DNA from: Chrysochromulina tobinii
Lineage: Eukaryota > Haptophyta > Prymnesiales > Chrysochromulinaceae
Assembly: GCA_001275005.1 (NCBI GenBank)
Contig: JWZX01003264.1
Span: forward strand, 1 to 40,066
Reading direction: 5' to 3'
DNA: 40,066 nt
Part shown: piece after piece, positions 25,868-34,761 of the stretch
Numbering within the stretch: the stretch's first letter is position 1
How the letters are laid out: the number at the start of each line of letters is the position of its first letter
The notes under the pieces: generated by a model
Told to the model about the DNA's origin: nothing
Database searches by the model: none
What the model saw: only the letters and a program-made list of their open reading frames with translations
Translations under genes and position numbers: made by a program

Positions 25868-26947
25868 ATGATGGACCACGCTGAGCTCCAGAAGCTCCTG
25901 GTCAGTGGTGACGTGGACGCTCTGCGCCGTTTGCTCAAGCGAGAATCGTATGAAGAAGCAGCCACGGTTGCTGCTCCGCCGTCCTCGAATCAGCTGCTGC
26001 TGCAGTCGGCTGACCGCCTGCTCCAGCCATCCACACTCTTCGCTTCCCGGCCATCGGTGCGGCTTCCCATCGGCGCGTTCGAGGTTCTGATTTGCAACCA
26101 TCGTTCGATGAGCAAGCTGCTCTGGCCCGCCGGTCAGGCCATCGCAGAGATGCTTTCCGGTGTGGCACCCGCGGCCGCTGCGTCCTCGCTCGCCGTCTTG
26201 GAAATTGGTGCGGGAGCGGGCGTGCCCGCGCTCATCGCCGCACAAGTCGGAGCACGAGTGGCCATCGCCACCGACTTCACCGAGGAATCTGTCGAGCTGC
26301 TCCGCTACAATGACGGCCTCAACGGTCAGAGACTCACGGGCTGTTCGCGGCTCGATGTGGGCGAGCCCTCTTGCATGCTGGAGTGCGTACGGCAGCACGG
26401 ACTCGCCGAAGCGGACCCGGTGCTCATCGTCGCGTGCGAGTGCTCTTACGACCCGACGACGGTGACCAAGCTCTTTGCCTCGGCAGGTCAGTTGCTCTTG
26501 CGACCGGGAGCGGCCAGCCCTCTGATCTGCTTCGCGCGCTCAGACGTCTTTGCTCATCTCGACGAGCACACCTTCGCGGCGGCGCACGCCGGTGGCTTCG
26601 CACTGTGCCGGCGCGAGCACCGCCGCGCCGCCGGGGTGCTCGACGCCACGCTGTCGTATCTGACCCCCTGTGCCGAGGATGCTGTGGAATGCTTCTTTTT
26701 TGTTCGAGAGGCGGACGCGGCACTGCCGCATCCGATACTCGACCTGCTCCCAAGGTCACACGCGCCGCAGGCTGACGCCGCGGCTGCGCCCGCTGCCGCG
26801 GCCACCGCCTCCGAGCTCGCGAGTGCATGGGCTCTCCCTACTTTTTCTTACACTTGGGCACTCCCTAATTTGGAACACCGAGCACACCCCGTCGAGGAGC
26901 GGCGTCTCCACTTCGATCCGCCAACCCCAGTCGTTCCACAAGAATAG
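25868..26947 (+). CDS. METTL21/Methyltransf_16-type protein methyltransferase
   Basis: S-adenosylmethionine-dependent methyltransferase, probably modifying a lysine on another protein. 359 residues, single exon. SAM-binding motif I is LEIGAGAGVPAL (about 111-122), followed by the acidic position in VAIATDFTEESVELLRYN. The post-motif ACECSYDPTTVTKLF corresponds to the D/E-x-x-Y-x-P region of the METTL21 family. The Ala/Pro-rich C-terminus is not family-like. The start at 25868 is the first ATG in frame with an acceptable context. A short upstream reading frame (25800-25871, 23 codons) begins at CCACATGAA, and its TGA overlaps this ATG (ATGA), which could dampen translation. The frame is open upstream without ATG, so a further 5' exon is possible. 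Confidence 0.72.
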   Translation: MMDHAELQKLLVSGDVDALRRLLKRESYEEAATVAAPPSSNQLLLQSADRLLQPSTLFASRPSVRLPIGAFEVLICNHRSMSKLLWPAGQAIAEMLSGVAPAAAASSLAVLEIGAGAGVPALIAAQVGARVAIATDFTEESVELLRYNDGLNGQRLTGCSRLDVGEPSCMLECVRQHGLAEADPVLIVACECSYDPTTVTKLFASAGQLLLRPGAASPLICFARSDVFAHLDEHTFAAAHAGGFALCRREHRRAAGVLDATLSYLTPCAEDAVECFFFVREADAALPHPILDLLPRSHAPQADAAAAPAAAATASELASAWALPTFSYTWALPNLEHRAHPVEERRLHFDPPTPVVPQE

Positions 26948-27090
26948 CTGTTGACCGTGAAGGGAGGTTTGGGGGTGTGCTGTGCGACAAGTCTCATGAG
27001 TTCACCAAAAACGCTCACGAACCGAGAGTGAATCTGGGGGGGGGACCGAATCTCCGAGAAAACGCTCGACACCGTGGAGGTCATCAAATA
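26948..27090. promoter_or_regulatory. Short intergenic region
   Basis: 143 bases between tandem plus-strand genes. An upstream in-frame ATG at 26977 would extend the next protein, but with sequence unlike a leader. No clear promoter motif. Confidence 0.35.
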
Positions 27091-27870
27091 ATGTTGACCA
27101 TCTGCGCTATTGTAGCCCTTGGCTACCAGCTGCCGTCCCATGCGAGCTATTCTGCGCCAACGCGCGCCGCCTCTGCAAAGATGATGGGTGGATCACCGCT
27201 CGCCGCGAGCCTCGACAAATCCAAGTCGGTGCTTGTCCAGGGCAACACACTCAAAACTTGGGATGTAGGAGAGGAGACTGTGGAGCGTGTTCAGCTCCAG
27301 ATCACGTCGGGCGGTCGCCCCGTGCACAGCCGCGTGGAGCTATGGTACACGCCCGCGTACGTTCCATCCAAGATTTCAGTATATACCGAGGACGGCAAGT
27401 ACCGCCCAGTTGACATCATCATCGAGACGCCCAAGTCGCCCAAGACTGTGGCGGTCTACAACACTGGCTCGCTCGATTTCCCCTTCACCGCCACCGTTGC
27501 CCACACCGGCATGGACAAGGCCTACTATTCGCTGAAAGACATCACGCCCGAACACGTTCAGGGTGGCCGAATCACGTCCTACACCTTCGGGCCTGAGGTC
27601 GAAGCCGTTCAAATCCTGTTGACGAGCAAGGTGAACAACCTGAAGGCCAAGATCGAGCTTACGCAGGGACCCAACCAGGTGAAGCAGATTGTTGAGATCT
27701 ACTCATCCACCTACAAGAACCCGCTCTACCTCGTCATGCAGACGCCAGGTGCAAACAACGCCATTCGTGTCATCAACGAACACACCGTCGAGTTCCCGTT
27801 CGATGCTTGGGTGCTACCGTACAAGACCGCCGGCACGGATGCCTCCGCACCGGTGATGGGTGGGTTCTAG
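27091..27870 (+). CDS. Exported or plastid-targeted protein with two related beta-rich repeats
   Basis: 259 residues. N-terminus MLTICAIVALGYQLPSHASY resembles a signal peptide followed by a basic, Ala/Ser-rich stretch, as in complex-plastid proteins. Two related halves follow: VERVQLQITSGGRPVHSRVE then ETPKSPKTVAVYNTGSLDFP, and VEAVQILLTSKVNNLKAKIE then MQTPGANNAIRVINEHTVEFP. Each half predicts beta strands and shares the order V-x-V-Q, (K/R)-(V/I)-E-L, V/I-Y, x-T-P, F-P-F. I know similar uncharacterised proteins from haptophytes and diatoms but no function. The internal duplication is old, as the halves differ widely. The start was chosen because it begins the hydrophobic leader. Confidence 0.72.
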   Translation: MLTICAIVALGYQLPSHASYSAPTRAASAKMMGGSPLAASLDKSKSVLVQGNTLKTWDVGEETVERVQLQITSGGRPVHSRVELWYTPAYVPSKISVYTEDGKYRPVDIIIETPKSPKTVAVYNTGSLDFPFTATVAHTGMDKAYYSLKDITPEHVQGGRITSYTFGPEVEAVQILLTSKVNNLKAKIELTQGPNQVKQIVEIYSSTYKNPLYLVMQTPGANNAIRVINEHTVEFPFDAWVLPYKTAGTDASAPVMGGF

Positions 27871-28509
27871 CTCTGTGCACCTCGCGCATGTGCATGCACT
27901 ATGCGTCTCTCGGATGTCGCGTTGTACTGCTCCGACCTCTTCCCCTCCGCGCCCCCACGCTGTGGTCTGTCCAGTGGTTCGCCGGGCCGCTCGCTCCGGT
28001 GGGCGACTGTGGCGATCATGCCAACTTGAGCTCGCACCGTTCGAGGTCTAACAAGGGCGTGGAGCGGCATATAATGTGGTAACGTTCGGTGGCGAGTACA
28101 CAGTCTGTGTTCGGCGTAATTCGAACACTCAATCTTACTGCTTGTGCTTCATTCGACTTGTTCGGGCGTACCGGCGGCTCCACGGACCACACCGACGCCG
28201 CGAGCGTGCCCGGGAGCCGCCTGCGTGCGCGATCGTCCGCCGCGTGGCTGCCCCGGTGCGCGTTAACGTGCGGTCTGAAAGACTGAAACTCGTCGAGGAG
28301 GACCGAGGAGGACGTCGCACCTTAGCGCTTCCGACATGTCCAGTTCGAGCGGTGACCCTGACCGGTGTCCGGTGACGATACGAAACTGGGAAACTGAGTT
28401 ACTTTGAAACTCGACGACGTCTGACTACAGTCGCCGACCGTAAAGTATAACGCTTTCTATAGGGCTCTGGTCTGTACGCCCCGCGGGACACCTCTCCGCA
28501 TGGGCTATT
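27871..28509. other. Convergent intergenic region
   Basis: About 640 bases with no convincing gene. A GAGGAGGACC duplication lies near 28295-28315. Nothing else stands out. Confidence 0.4.
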
Positions 28510-29340
28510 TCAGTCCTCATCAGACAAGCTCTGACTACTGGCGCTGCTGCCATCCTCTTTCTCACCTTCGTACTCAAGGTCCTGTCGGAGCTTGCGTACG
28601 GTGGCCATGAGCGAGGTGTCGCGTGAAATTGCCTCATGCACCCAGGCAGGCGCAGCGAGGTTGAGCACTCTTTTTCGCAGACCAGCGACAGCGCGAGCAC
28701 CCACGGAGGCCACGTCCTTGTCGGGCAGATCAAGGAACTTGGAAAGCTGCCGCCACGCTTGCTTCTGCGGCCCGACCAGGTCCTCGAGCCGCAGCTGCAG
28801 CGAGCGTGTGCGCTGGCGTTTCGCGTGCATGTACAATCCCGGAAGCCTGTCCATGCGCAGGCGGCTGCAGAGCGTTGCCATCGTGACGTTCGGTCCATCA
28901 TGGGCAGACGTCATCGGCCACTGCGCCACGCACGCCTGCATCGGATCCCAAAGCACATGCACGAGCTGCACATCGGCGGCGTGCTCACGTAGGCTGTCGA
29001 ACGTCCGTTGCAACGCACCCGCTTCACGTTCGAGCCATACCAAGCGAGTCCTACGCTTTCGCTGAATGGATGCAAGCGACTTGAGATCGTGTATCGAGCC
29101 GCCCAGTGGTGTTTCGCAGAGCAGCTGTGTGCGCGCCCGCTGACACAGATCGCCAAAAACTTTAGAGAGCAGCTCGGAACCCAGACCAAAGTGCGAACCG
29201 ATGAGAAGCACCGATCGCGTTGCTGCCTTGCGGCTGCGACTGCGGAAGATAGAGCGACTCGAAGAGCCCACGAAGATGTCGTCCGCACCGACGCACAGCA
29301 CCACGAAAAGGCCGATGATGCTCATCGTGAAGGAAAGCAT
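28510..29340 (-). CDS. Sulfotransferase-like type II membrane protein
   Basis: 276 residues from the ATG at 29340 (MLSFTMSIIGLFVVLCVGA), which gives a short N-terminal membrane anchor typical of Golgi enzymes; the frame stays open to an earlier ATG at 29406. SVLLIGSHFGLGSELLSKVF occupies the place of the 5'-PSB loop that binds PAPS in sulfotransferases. VLWDPMQACVAQW resembles the 3'-PB region. RLEDLVGPQKQAWRQLSKFL matches the common E-D-L plus helix near the end. The catalytic residues are not clear enough to be sure it is active, and the loop lacks the usual K/R-S/T-G-T. Likely substrates would be glycans, by inference. The C-terminus is acidic (EYEGEKEDGSS). Confidence 0.6.
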   Translation of the reverse strand: MLSFTMSIIGLFVVLCVGADDIFVGSSSRSIFRSRSRKAATRSVLLIGSHFGLGSELLSKVFGDLCQRARTQLLCETPLGGSIHDLKSLASIQRKRRTRLVWLEREAGALQRTFDSLREHAADVQLVHVLWDPMQACVAQWPMTSAHDGPNVTMATLCSRLRMDRLPGLYMHAKRQRTRSLQLRLEDLVGPQKQAWRQLSKFLDLPDKDVASVGARAVAGLRKRVLNLAAPAWVHEAISRDTSLMATVRKLRQDLEYEGEKEDGSSASSQSLSDED

Positions 29341-29673
29341 ACATGAGCATACGTGTGAATTGATACACGTGTGAATTGTCTTTACGGATTTGGTATGGTA
29401 GGGCATGCAGGACTAGGTGTTGAGGAGTAGAGGAGGGGTGTGGGCCTCCATTGGGATAGATTTGGGGTTCGTTGAGGTTCCGGGTAGTCGTCGATGGAAA
29501 GAGTGTGTGATTTGAGGTCGTCTGTTCGTATCATCAGCCTGGACACTGGACCACAGCTGTTAAAAGTAAATTGAAGCGCAATAATTCAGTGGTCAATTCT
29601 CAATTTTCTTGCTACGTCGGCACGACGAAACTTTGTCGCTCAGATCAGCCGTCTCGCATTATACGCCCGCGTG
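29341..29673. other. Tandem gap between minus-strand genes
   Basis: About 330 AT-richer bases holding the sulfotransferase upstream region and the Nudix 3' end. ACACGTGTGAATTG occurs twice in close succession around 29350-29380. No gene is apparent. Confidence 0.4.
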
Positions 29674-30714
29674 TCAGTCCTCAAGCCAGCGCTCGATGAT
29701 GGTCCTCGCGAGGGAGATGGACGAGGGCACGTGGAAGGCGCCCGGCTCGGCGGGCTTGTCGAGGTCGCCCTGCCTGGCGAGCGCACCGCGCACAAACTCG
29801 CGCTCGAACCACTGCGCGTCCTCCAGCTCGTCCTCATCGACATGCAAGACTTCTTCCTTGGTCTGCACCAGGAAGCCAACCATGAGCGATCGCGGGAAGA
29901 GCCAGGGCTGCGAGCCGACGAAGCGCAGCGAGGTGCGATCGCACCGCACGCCCGCCTCCTCCATCATCTCACGCAGCACGCATTCCTCGATCGTCTCCCC
30001 AAACTCGACGAAGCCCGCGAGCGTGCTGTACCGGCCGGCGGGCCATTCCTTCTTGCGCCCGAGCAAGCACTTATCCCCGCGCGTGACGAGCACAATGACG
30101 GAGGGATCGAGCTGCGGACGGTAGCGCGTGCCGCAATCCTCGCACTTTCGGTTGCGCCCGTTTCGGAACGGCTTCGTCTTGCCACCGCATGCGCTGCAGT
30201 GCGGAATGGACCGATGCCAGAGCGCCAAGCCCCGCGCCGTGGTGAGCAGGGCCACGTCGTCGTCGCTCGTGAGTCGCACGTCGCTGCCGCCCAAGATGGC
30301 TGCTTCGCCGCCGCCCGGGCCGCGTGAGGCCCGCAAGGGCGCCCACTTGCCACCGAGGTCGGGAGCAGTCTCCAAGTGGGAGAGTTCGAGCAGCCAGAAG
30401 CCGGGCGTACTACCCTCGCCGTGCGCCGCCAGCGGTCCTTCCTTGGCGGTTCCGATCCATTGCGTGATGCAGTCCTCATGCGCCGTGAATCGGGACGCGG
30501 CCTCTGCACTCAACAACACTGGCTCGCAGTCCCGCCCTCGCTCTGCTTTCGCGGTGCACGGCGACACGCACAGCTCGCCTTTGTACACGGGCACGTACCG
30601 TGCAACAGCATCTGCGGCGGGCGCACCAGTGCGCTGCAGCCGCAAGTTGGTGTCGAAAAAGGGTACCGACGTCAGCGATGCAGAGGGCCAGGATGCCACG
30701 ACGAGCAGGAACAT
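29674..30714 (-). CDS. NADH pyrophosphatase-type Nudix hydrolase (NudC/NUDT12-13 like)
   Basis: Hydrolyses NADH or NAD(+) to NMN(H) plus AMP; related enzymes also act on NAD-capped RNA. 346 residues, single exon. Zinc ribbon with C173-x2-C176 and C191-x2-C194 (HCSACGG, CEDCG). Nudix box GFVEFGETIEECVLREMMEE then AG (234-255) has every catalytic position G-x5-E-x7-REUxEExG. SQPWLFPRS (268-276) is the signature that separates NADH pyrophosphatases from other Nudix enzymes. The N-terminal domain is divergent, and the first ~15 residues (MFLLVVASWPSASLTS) could be a targeting signal. The ATG overlaps, on opposite strands, an ATG of the neighbouring plus-strand frame within CATG. Confidence 0.93.
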   Translation of the reverse strand: MFLLVVASWPSASLTSVPFFDTNLRLQRTGAPAADAVARYVPVYKGELCVSPCTAKAERGRDCEPVLLSAEAASRFTAHEDCITQWIGTAKEGPLAAHGEGSTPGFWLLELSHLETAPDLGGKWAPLRASRGPGGGEAAILGGSDVRLTSDDDVALLTTARGLALWHRSIPHCSACGGKTKPFRNGRNRKCEDCGTRYRPQLDPSVIVLVTRGDKCLLGRKKEWPAGRYSTLAGFVEFGETIEECVLREMMEEAGVRCDRTSLRFVGSQPWLFPRSLMVGFLVQTKEEVLHVDEDELEDAQWFEREFVRGALARQGDLDKPAEPGAFHVPSSISLARTIIERWLED

Positions 30715-30883
30715 GACGATTTTGGCGTTACGTGCTGGGTTTCAAGAGATCCCAGAATCGGAGGGCTCGAGCGAGAGAGCCGCGTCTGTGGTGAGGATAC
30801 GCCCAAGAAGGCGCTCGCAGCTGCCGTACCGAAGTCCAAAGGGACTTGGGCAGTTTTGCTCTCGTTCGTGTCGCGCTTGCAGC

Positions 30884-32605
30884 ATGTACAGTCGCGAGGA
30901 GCGGTACCGCTCGATGTCTCAGGCGACGCCGTGGACGGTCGGCCCGTCGGCGAGCCGCGATTTCGAGCCGCCGGCCGCCGCCGACGATCCGATGCTCCAG
31001 ATCGCTGCTTCAGCGCACGCAAAGATCGCCGGCCACAATGGCTTGGGCAACCCGAAGATGGTCCGTGGCCAGCGCGGCCGCTTCACGGGCAGCGCCTCGG
31101 CGCCCGCGCTGCACCGCGAGTTTACCCTCAGCACCTCGGCCAACGAAGTCGTCCAAAACCGGCTCGGACCAGGCCCGTCGACCGTGACGCTGGAGGTCGG
31201 GGTGAGCGCATTGCGTGGCGCTGCTCAGTCGCAGGCCAAGGAGCTGGTCGCGTCGCGCCAACGGGCTGCTCGAGCGTCGCCACCACCGAGCGACGAGGTC
31301 GACGCGCAGGAAGGCGCAGCGGCCACAGCAGCAGGAGCGGCGGCGACGGAGACGGAGGCGACGACGGCCGCCGACGTGAGCTCTTCGCCGCTGCCGCCGC
31401 TGCCGAGCACGCCGCCAGAAGAGAGCGACCCGGGCGCGGCCACCGCGGCCGCGGCTGAGCCGTCCGCCGCGCCAGCCAGCAGTGCAGAGGACGAGAAGGA
31501 CGAGAGCCATCCCACCGGCGCGGACTCCGCGGAGGCGAAGAGCCGAGGCAGGCGCGGCGGTGGAGGCTCTAGCAGCGCGCCGATGCTGCCGGCAGAAGGG
31601 ACAGCCATGGACGCGGAGATGAGCGGAGCGCCGCGCGCTTCCGCCTTTGCCCCACATGCATCCGACGGCAGCGGCGGCGGTGGCGCCGGCAGCGGCGGCG
31701 GTGGCGCCGGCAGCGGCCGCGGCGGTAACAACCCGTTCGCGCGGCTCAAGGCTGTAGGAGTGCCGGGGGACATGGCTCTTCACGTTCACACCCCCATGGC
31801 TGCGCCTCCGCCGCAGCAGACGCCTCCCGCATGGACAGTTCCCATCAAGGGCCGCGTGCCCTCGCCCACTCCGCTGCAGCTGCCGTGGCGGCCGGAGCCC
31901 GGCCGACTACTGAACTCGCCGCCGAGCGGGCAGCCGCTGCGCCCACTGCCGCTGTATCCGGCGCCCATACAGCCGGGGTCGACGGCGACGGTGCCGCTCA
32001 CAGACGACGAGGTGCTCGTTGGCAGCGTGGCCAGCGTGGCGCAGCGGAACGCCATGGCGACCATTGGCATCCGTGAAGGGCGGTGTGAAGGGCGACCACA
32101 AGGCCGACCCCTGGGCCGTGGAGTCCGTCCTGCCACGCCGCGAATACTAATCACCTCCGCCTCCGCGCCGCTCACCTCCTCTTCGACTCACGAGGAGCCT
32201 CCCCCGAGGGCGCCCTCGTCCTCGCCGCGTGCGCCACGCACGAGCTCCACCGAAGTCGGCGCCGTCGTGAGCGCGAGCGGCGCGGGAGCTGCGGCGCTCA
32301 CGACGGCGCTCACAGCGCCGCCGCCGCCGCAGCCTCTCGGCGCTGTCGTGAGCGCGTCCATGCCGGTGCTGCCGACTGACTGGTCACCCATCGACGGTGG
32401 GACGCGCGGTGGCCCCGAGTTCCGTGCAAGCGCCTTCGGACGCACGCTCGAGTCCGTTGCCGCGCCCGTGCCCTTCGGTGGCGCCGGCCTGCCAGCATCG
32501 CTGAGCGCTGTGGCGGGCACTGCCAAGCTCAAGCAGCCTCGATCGGAGTTACAGACCGCGCCGCCGCCACCGCGCACGCAGCAGCCCGCCCGATGGCGGC
32601 GGTGA
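30884..32605 (+). CDS. Large low-complexity protein, unrecognised
   Basis: Plus-strand frame of about 573 residues from MYSREERYRSMSQATPW; the frame is also open upstream to 30713, overlapping the Nudix start. A folded-looking stretch near residues 25-120 has MLQIAASAHAKIAGHNG, MVRGQRGRFTGSASAPALH and STVTLEVGVSALRGAA. The rest is Ala/Ser/Pro/Gly-rich with GSGGGGAGSG repeats. No family is recognised. It ends 13 bases after the ATG of the next frame at 32593, so both frames may belong to one gene joined by an unrecognised intron or separated by a frameshift. Confidence 0.5.
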   Translation: MYSREERYRSMSQATPWTVGPSASRDFEPPAAADDPMLQIAASAHAKIAGHNGLGNPKMVRGQRGRFTGSASAPALHREFTLSTSANEVVQNRLGPGPSTVTLEVGVSALRGAAQSQAKELVASRQRAARASPPPSDEVDAQEGAAATAAGAAATETEATTAADVSSSPLPPLPSTPPEESDPGAATAAAAEPSAAPASSAEDEKDESHPTGADSAEAKSRGRRGGGGSSSAPMLPAEGTAMDAEMSGAPRASAFAPHASDGSGGGGAGSGGGGAGSGRGGNNPFARLKAVGVPGDMALHVHTPMAAPPPQQTPPAWTVPIKGRVPSPTPLQLPWRPEPGRLLNSPPSGQPLRPLPLYPAPIQPGSTATVPLTDDEVLVGSVASVAQRNAMATIGIREGRCEGRPQGRPLGRGVRPATPRILITSASAPLTSSSTHEEPPPRAPSSSPRAPRTSSTEVGAVVSASGAGAAALTTALTAPPPPQPLGAVVSASMPVLPTDWSPIDGGTRGGPEFRASAFGRTLESVAAPVPFGGAGLPASLSAVAGTAKLKQPRSELQTAPPPPRTQQPARWRR

Positions 32606-34761
32606 CGCACAGCGCGCAGCTCGTCGGCCGCACGAGCGCCTCGTGCGCGGAGCCGCGCGGATCACAGATGCTCCCGCTGCGCGTGTGTGGTGCGCTCACG
32701 ACGGCGCCCGCGTGGCAGGAGGGATGGGAATGGTTTGGGTGGGACGTCTCCCCCTTTGACGAGCGTGCTGCCGAGGTGGCGGCGGCCGTCGACGTTGGCG
32801 CGGAATGGGCGGAGGAGGCCGTGGATGCTGCGCCTCGCGAGGAGGCGGAGCGTCGTGGTGAGCACTTGCATGCAGCGCCTCGCGAGGACGTCGCAGCGCC
32901 GCCGCCACCCGTCGCCAAGCTCGCACTCCACTTGGAAGCAAAGTCGTCGGCACCCTCATCGTCGTTCAGCGAGGGTGGTGAGGGTGGCGGTGAGGGTGGC
33001 GGCGAGGGTGGCGGCGAGGGTGGCGGTGAGGGTGGCGAGGGCGGCGAGGGCGGCGACGCCAGCGAAGAGGCAGCGGCGACGCAAAGGGAGTCACGCGACG
33101 CAAAGAGAGGTGCTCAGCACGATGCCCTCGACCCTTCACCATCGCTGAGCGTCGTGATGAGCACCACTCCGGATGCCTCATTGGATGCGGCGGCGGCGCG
33201 TGCCCGGGTCTTCCTCAACACGAAAGGATACGCCGAGCCCGACGTCGAATCGATCCGGCCGTTGGGACGGGTTGGAGGCAAGGAGCTGCTCAAGGCCATC
33301 TATGCGCACGCGGTCCGTCTGTCGGAGAAGAGCTTCGCAGTGCCCTCGACGTCATCACGCGCAGGCCCACCGGCGCCGCTGCTGCGCCATGCGTTGGGTA
33401 AGCCGGCGGGCTGCCTCTGCCTCGAGCTCTGCGAGCCGGGAGCCTACGACGCGCTGCGTGCTGCGTACCGCCGGCTCGCGCGCATCGAGGGTCATCAAGG
33501 GTCATCCAGCATCGAGGGTCATCAAGGGTCATCCAGCATCGAGGGTCATCAAGCTGGCGGCCCCGCCGAGACGATCCGCGAGCTGCTGCCGATGCTTGAT
33601 GAGCTTCGTCATCGCATAGCCGTGGGTCGTGTGGCACTCCAACGGCTCAGTGTGCTGCTGCCACCACCGCCCGCGGGCGCCGCGCCGACAGCCTCGTTGG
33701 CCATCGGGCTGAGTCTCCTCTCAATGGCTGGCAGTAACTCCCACCCGGGTGCGGAGGCCGCTCGGCAGGCGGCGCCTGAAGTGGCCACGGCACTGGAGCT
33801 GTGGCACCGGTCCGGGCTCACCGAGGCCGCGTCGTCGCTCGCTGCCGACCTGAGCCTGCACGCGCACACGCTGGCTCACCACCTGAGCAAGTCGATGCCC
33901 AAGTCGCCTGAGGGCGAGCTGCTGCCCGGCATCACCCAGATGCCACCACACCTGGCCGTCGTTGAGCTATGCACACCCGCCCACCTCGAGTGCTTCCGAC
34001 GCATCGCCACCTGGGGGGATGTGACACCCGAGCCTTCAGGCCCAGGCACCAACCAGGTCCCCACAGGGGTGGGCCTCGGCCTCCGGAGCGGCGTCTCCAA
34101 AAACGTCCCCGCTGCAAGCGCCTCGATGAGCTCGGCGGCGCCGCCCAACACGCAATGGGCGCAGCTCCTCGCGCAGCAGCTCCTCTGCACGCTCTGGCGG
34201 CTCTACCGGTGTGGCGCACTCACGGTGCCCATGGACCCCGAGGTGCAACAGACGGCCGAGCTGCTCGAGCACCAGCACCGTCGCGCGCGCCAGGCGCAGC
34301 TCGAGCAAGAGCGACGAGAACGCATCGGGCAGCCGTCGCCGCCGCCGCCGGGCCCTGATGACATTCCCGACGAGCGCGACTCGCCTTATTACGGACGCCA
34401 CCTGCGGGCAGTGTGCGTGCTGCAAGCGCTGCATCGACAGCGCCAGCTGCAAGTGCAGAAGCAGAAGCAGCAGGCGGCGCTGCACCGGCTCGGGCACGAG
34501 CAGAAGCAGCTCGCGAAGCGTACTACCGGCGCCGCCGCACCCACCTTTACAATGGCCACGAGCAATCCCAAGCCGGCCAAACGCCCCGCGCCGCAAGGAG
34601 CGCTCCACCGGCTCGGGCAGGAGCGGCCAGCTGGGCCGAAGCTCCCGTTCCTCACCGCCCTGATCGTGCCGCCCAAGGCCCACTTCAAGGACGGCGAGGT
34701 GCCGCGCATGGAGCTCTACCACTCCGAGAACGCGCCCGGCTACGTACACTTCTCGTCGTGA
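32593..34761 (+). CDS. Large unrecognised protein with Gly/Glu tract and helical C-terminus
   Basis: Plus-strand frame of 722 residues. Order: WEWFGWDVSPFDERAAEVAA; a segment holding a reversed family A element (AAPREEAERRGEHLHAAPRE); an EGGGEGGGEGG tract; ARARVFLNTKGYAEPDVESI; a tandem IEGHQGSSS repeat; several helices (AQLLAQQLLCTLWRLYRCGA); and a basic Gln/Arg-rich coiled end (ALHRQRQLQVQKQKQQAALH). Ends MELYHSENAPGYVHFSS. No family is recognised. The compositional bias and length suggest a real gene and not a shadow. It may continue the preceding frame. Both in-frame repeats keep the frame open. Confidence 0.6.
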   Translation: MAAVTHSAQLVGRTSASCAEPRGSQMLPLRVCGALTTAPAWQEGWEWFGWDVSPFDERAAEVAAAVDVGAEWAEEAVDAAPREEAERRGEHLHAAPREDVAAPPPPVAKLALHLEAKSSAPSSSFSEGGEGGGEGGGEGGGEGGGEGGEGGEGGDASEEAAATQRESRDAKRGAQHDALDPSPSLSVVMSTTPDASLDAAAARARVFLNTKGYAEPDVESIRPLGRVGGKELLKAIYAHAVRLSEKSFAVPSTSSRAGPPAPLLRHALGKPAGCLCLELCEPGAYDALRAAYRRLARIEGHQGSSSIEGHQGSSSIEGHQAGGPAETIRELLPMLDELRHRIAVGRVALQRLSVLLPPPPAGAAPTASLAIGLSLLSMAGSNSHPGAEAARQAAPEVATALELWHRSGLTEAASSLAADLSLHAHTLAHHLSKSMPKSPEGELLPGITQMPPHLAVVELCTPAHLECFRRIATWGDVTPEPSGPGTNQVPTGVGLGLRSGVSKNVPAASASMSSAAPPNTQWAQLLAQQLLCTLWRLYRCGALTVPMDPEVQQTAELLEHQHRRARQAQLEQERRERIGQPSPPPPGPDDIPDERDSPYYGRHLRAVCVLQALHRQRQLQVQKQKQQAALHRLGHEQKQLAKRTTGAAAPTFTMATSNPKPAKRPAPQGALHRLGQERPAGPKLPFLTALIVPPKAHFKDGEVPRMELYHSENAPGYVHFSS
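32830..32888 (-). mobile_element. Reverse-oriented family A introner fragment fixed in an exon
   Basis: GCGCCTCGCGAGGA occurs at 32830-32843 and 32875-32888. Between them lie 31 nt whose reverse complement begins TGCATGCAAGTGCTCACCACG, identical to the family A module for about 21 nt and then degenerate. Insert plus one duplicate is 45 nt, a multiple of three, and the host frame stays open. In this orientation the element cannot supply an acceptor to the host gene, so it is translated. Confidence 0.8.
33484..33553 (+). repeat. In-frame 27-nt tandem repeat
   Basis: Two full 27-nt units and a 16-nt third start (ATCGAGGGTCATCAAG in each). They encode IEGHQGSSS twice, then IEGHQ. Each unit contains GAGGGTCATC and ends CATCGAG, so AG/GT pairs are present. 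Its plan is like the 2x38-nt intron of the synthetase gene. Confidence 0.88.

Noticed and set aside
30128-30883. Upstream part of the long plus-strand frame opposite the Nudix gene
   Set aside because: It is antisense to a well-supported enzyme; a start at 30884 or nearby is more plausible.
32270-32360. CTCACGACGGCGC repeats as further family A copies
   Set aside because: They resemble part of the module, but lie in Ala/Thr-rich low-complexity coding sequence in both orientations with no flanking duplicate.
34058-34072. GTCCCCACAGGGG as a family A acceptor
   Set aside because: It lies in a continuous coding frame (TNQVPTGVGLG) with no module upstream and no duplicate.
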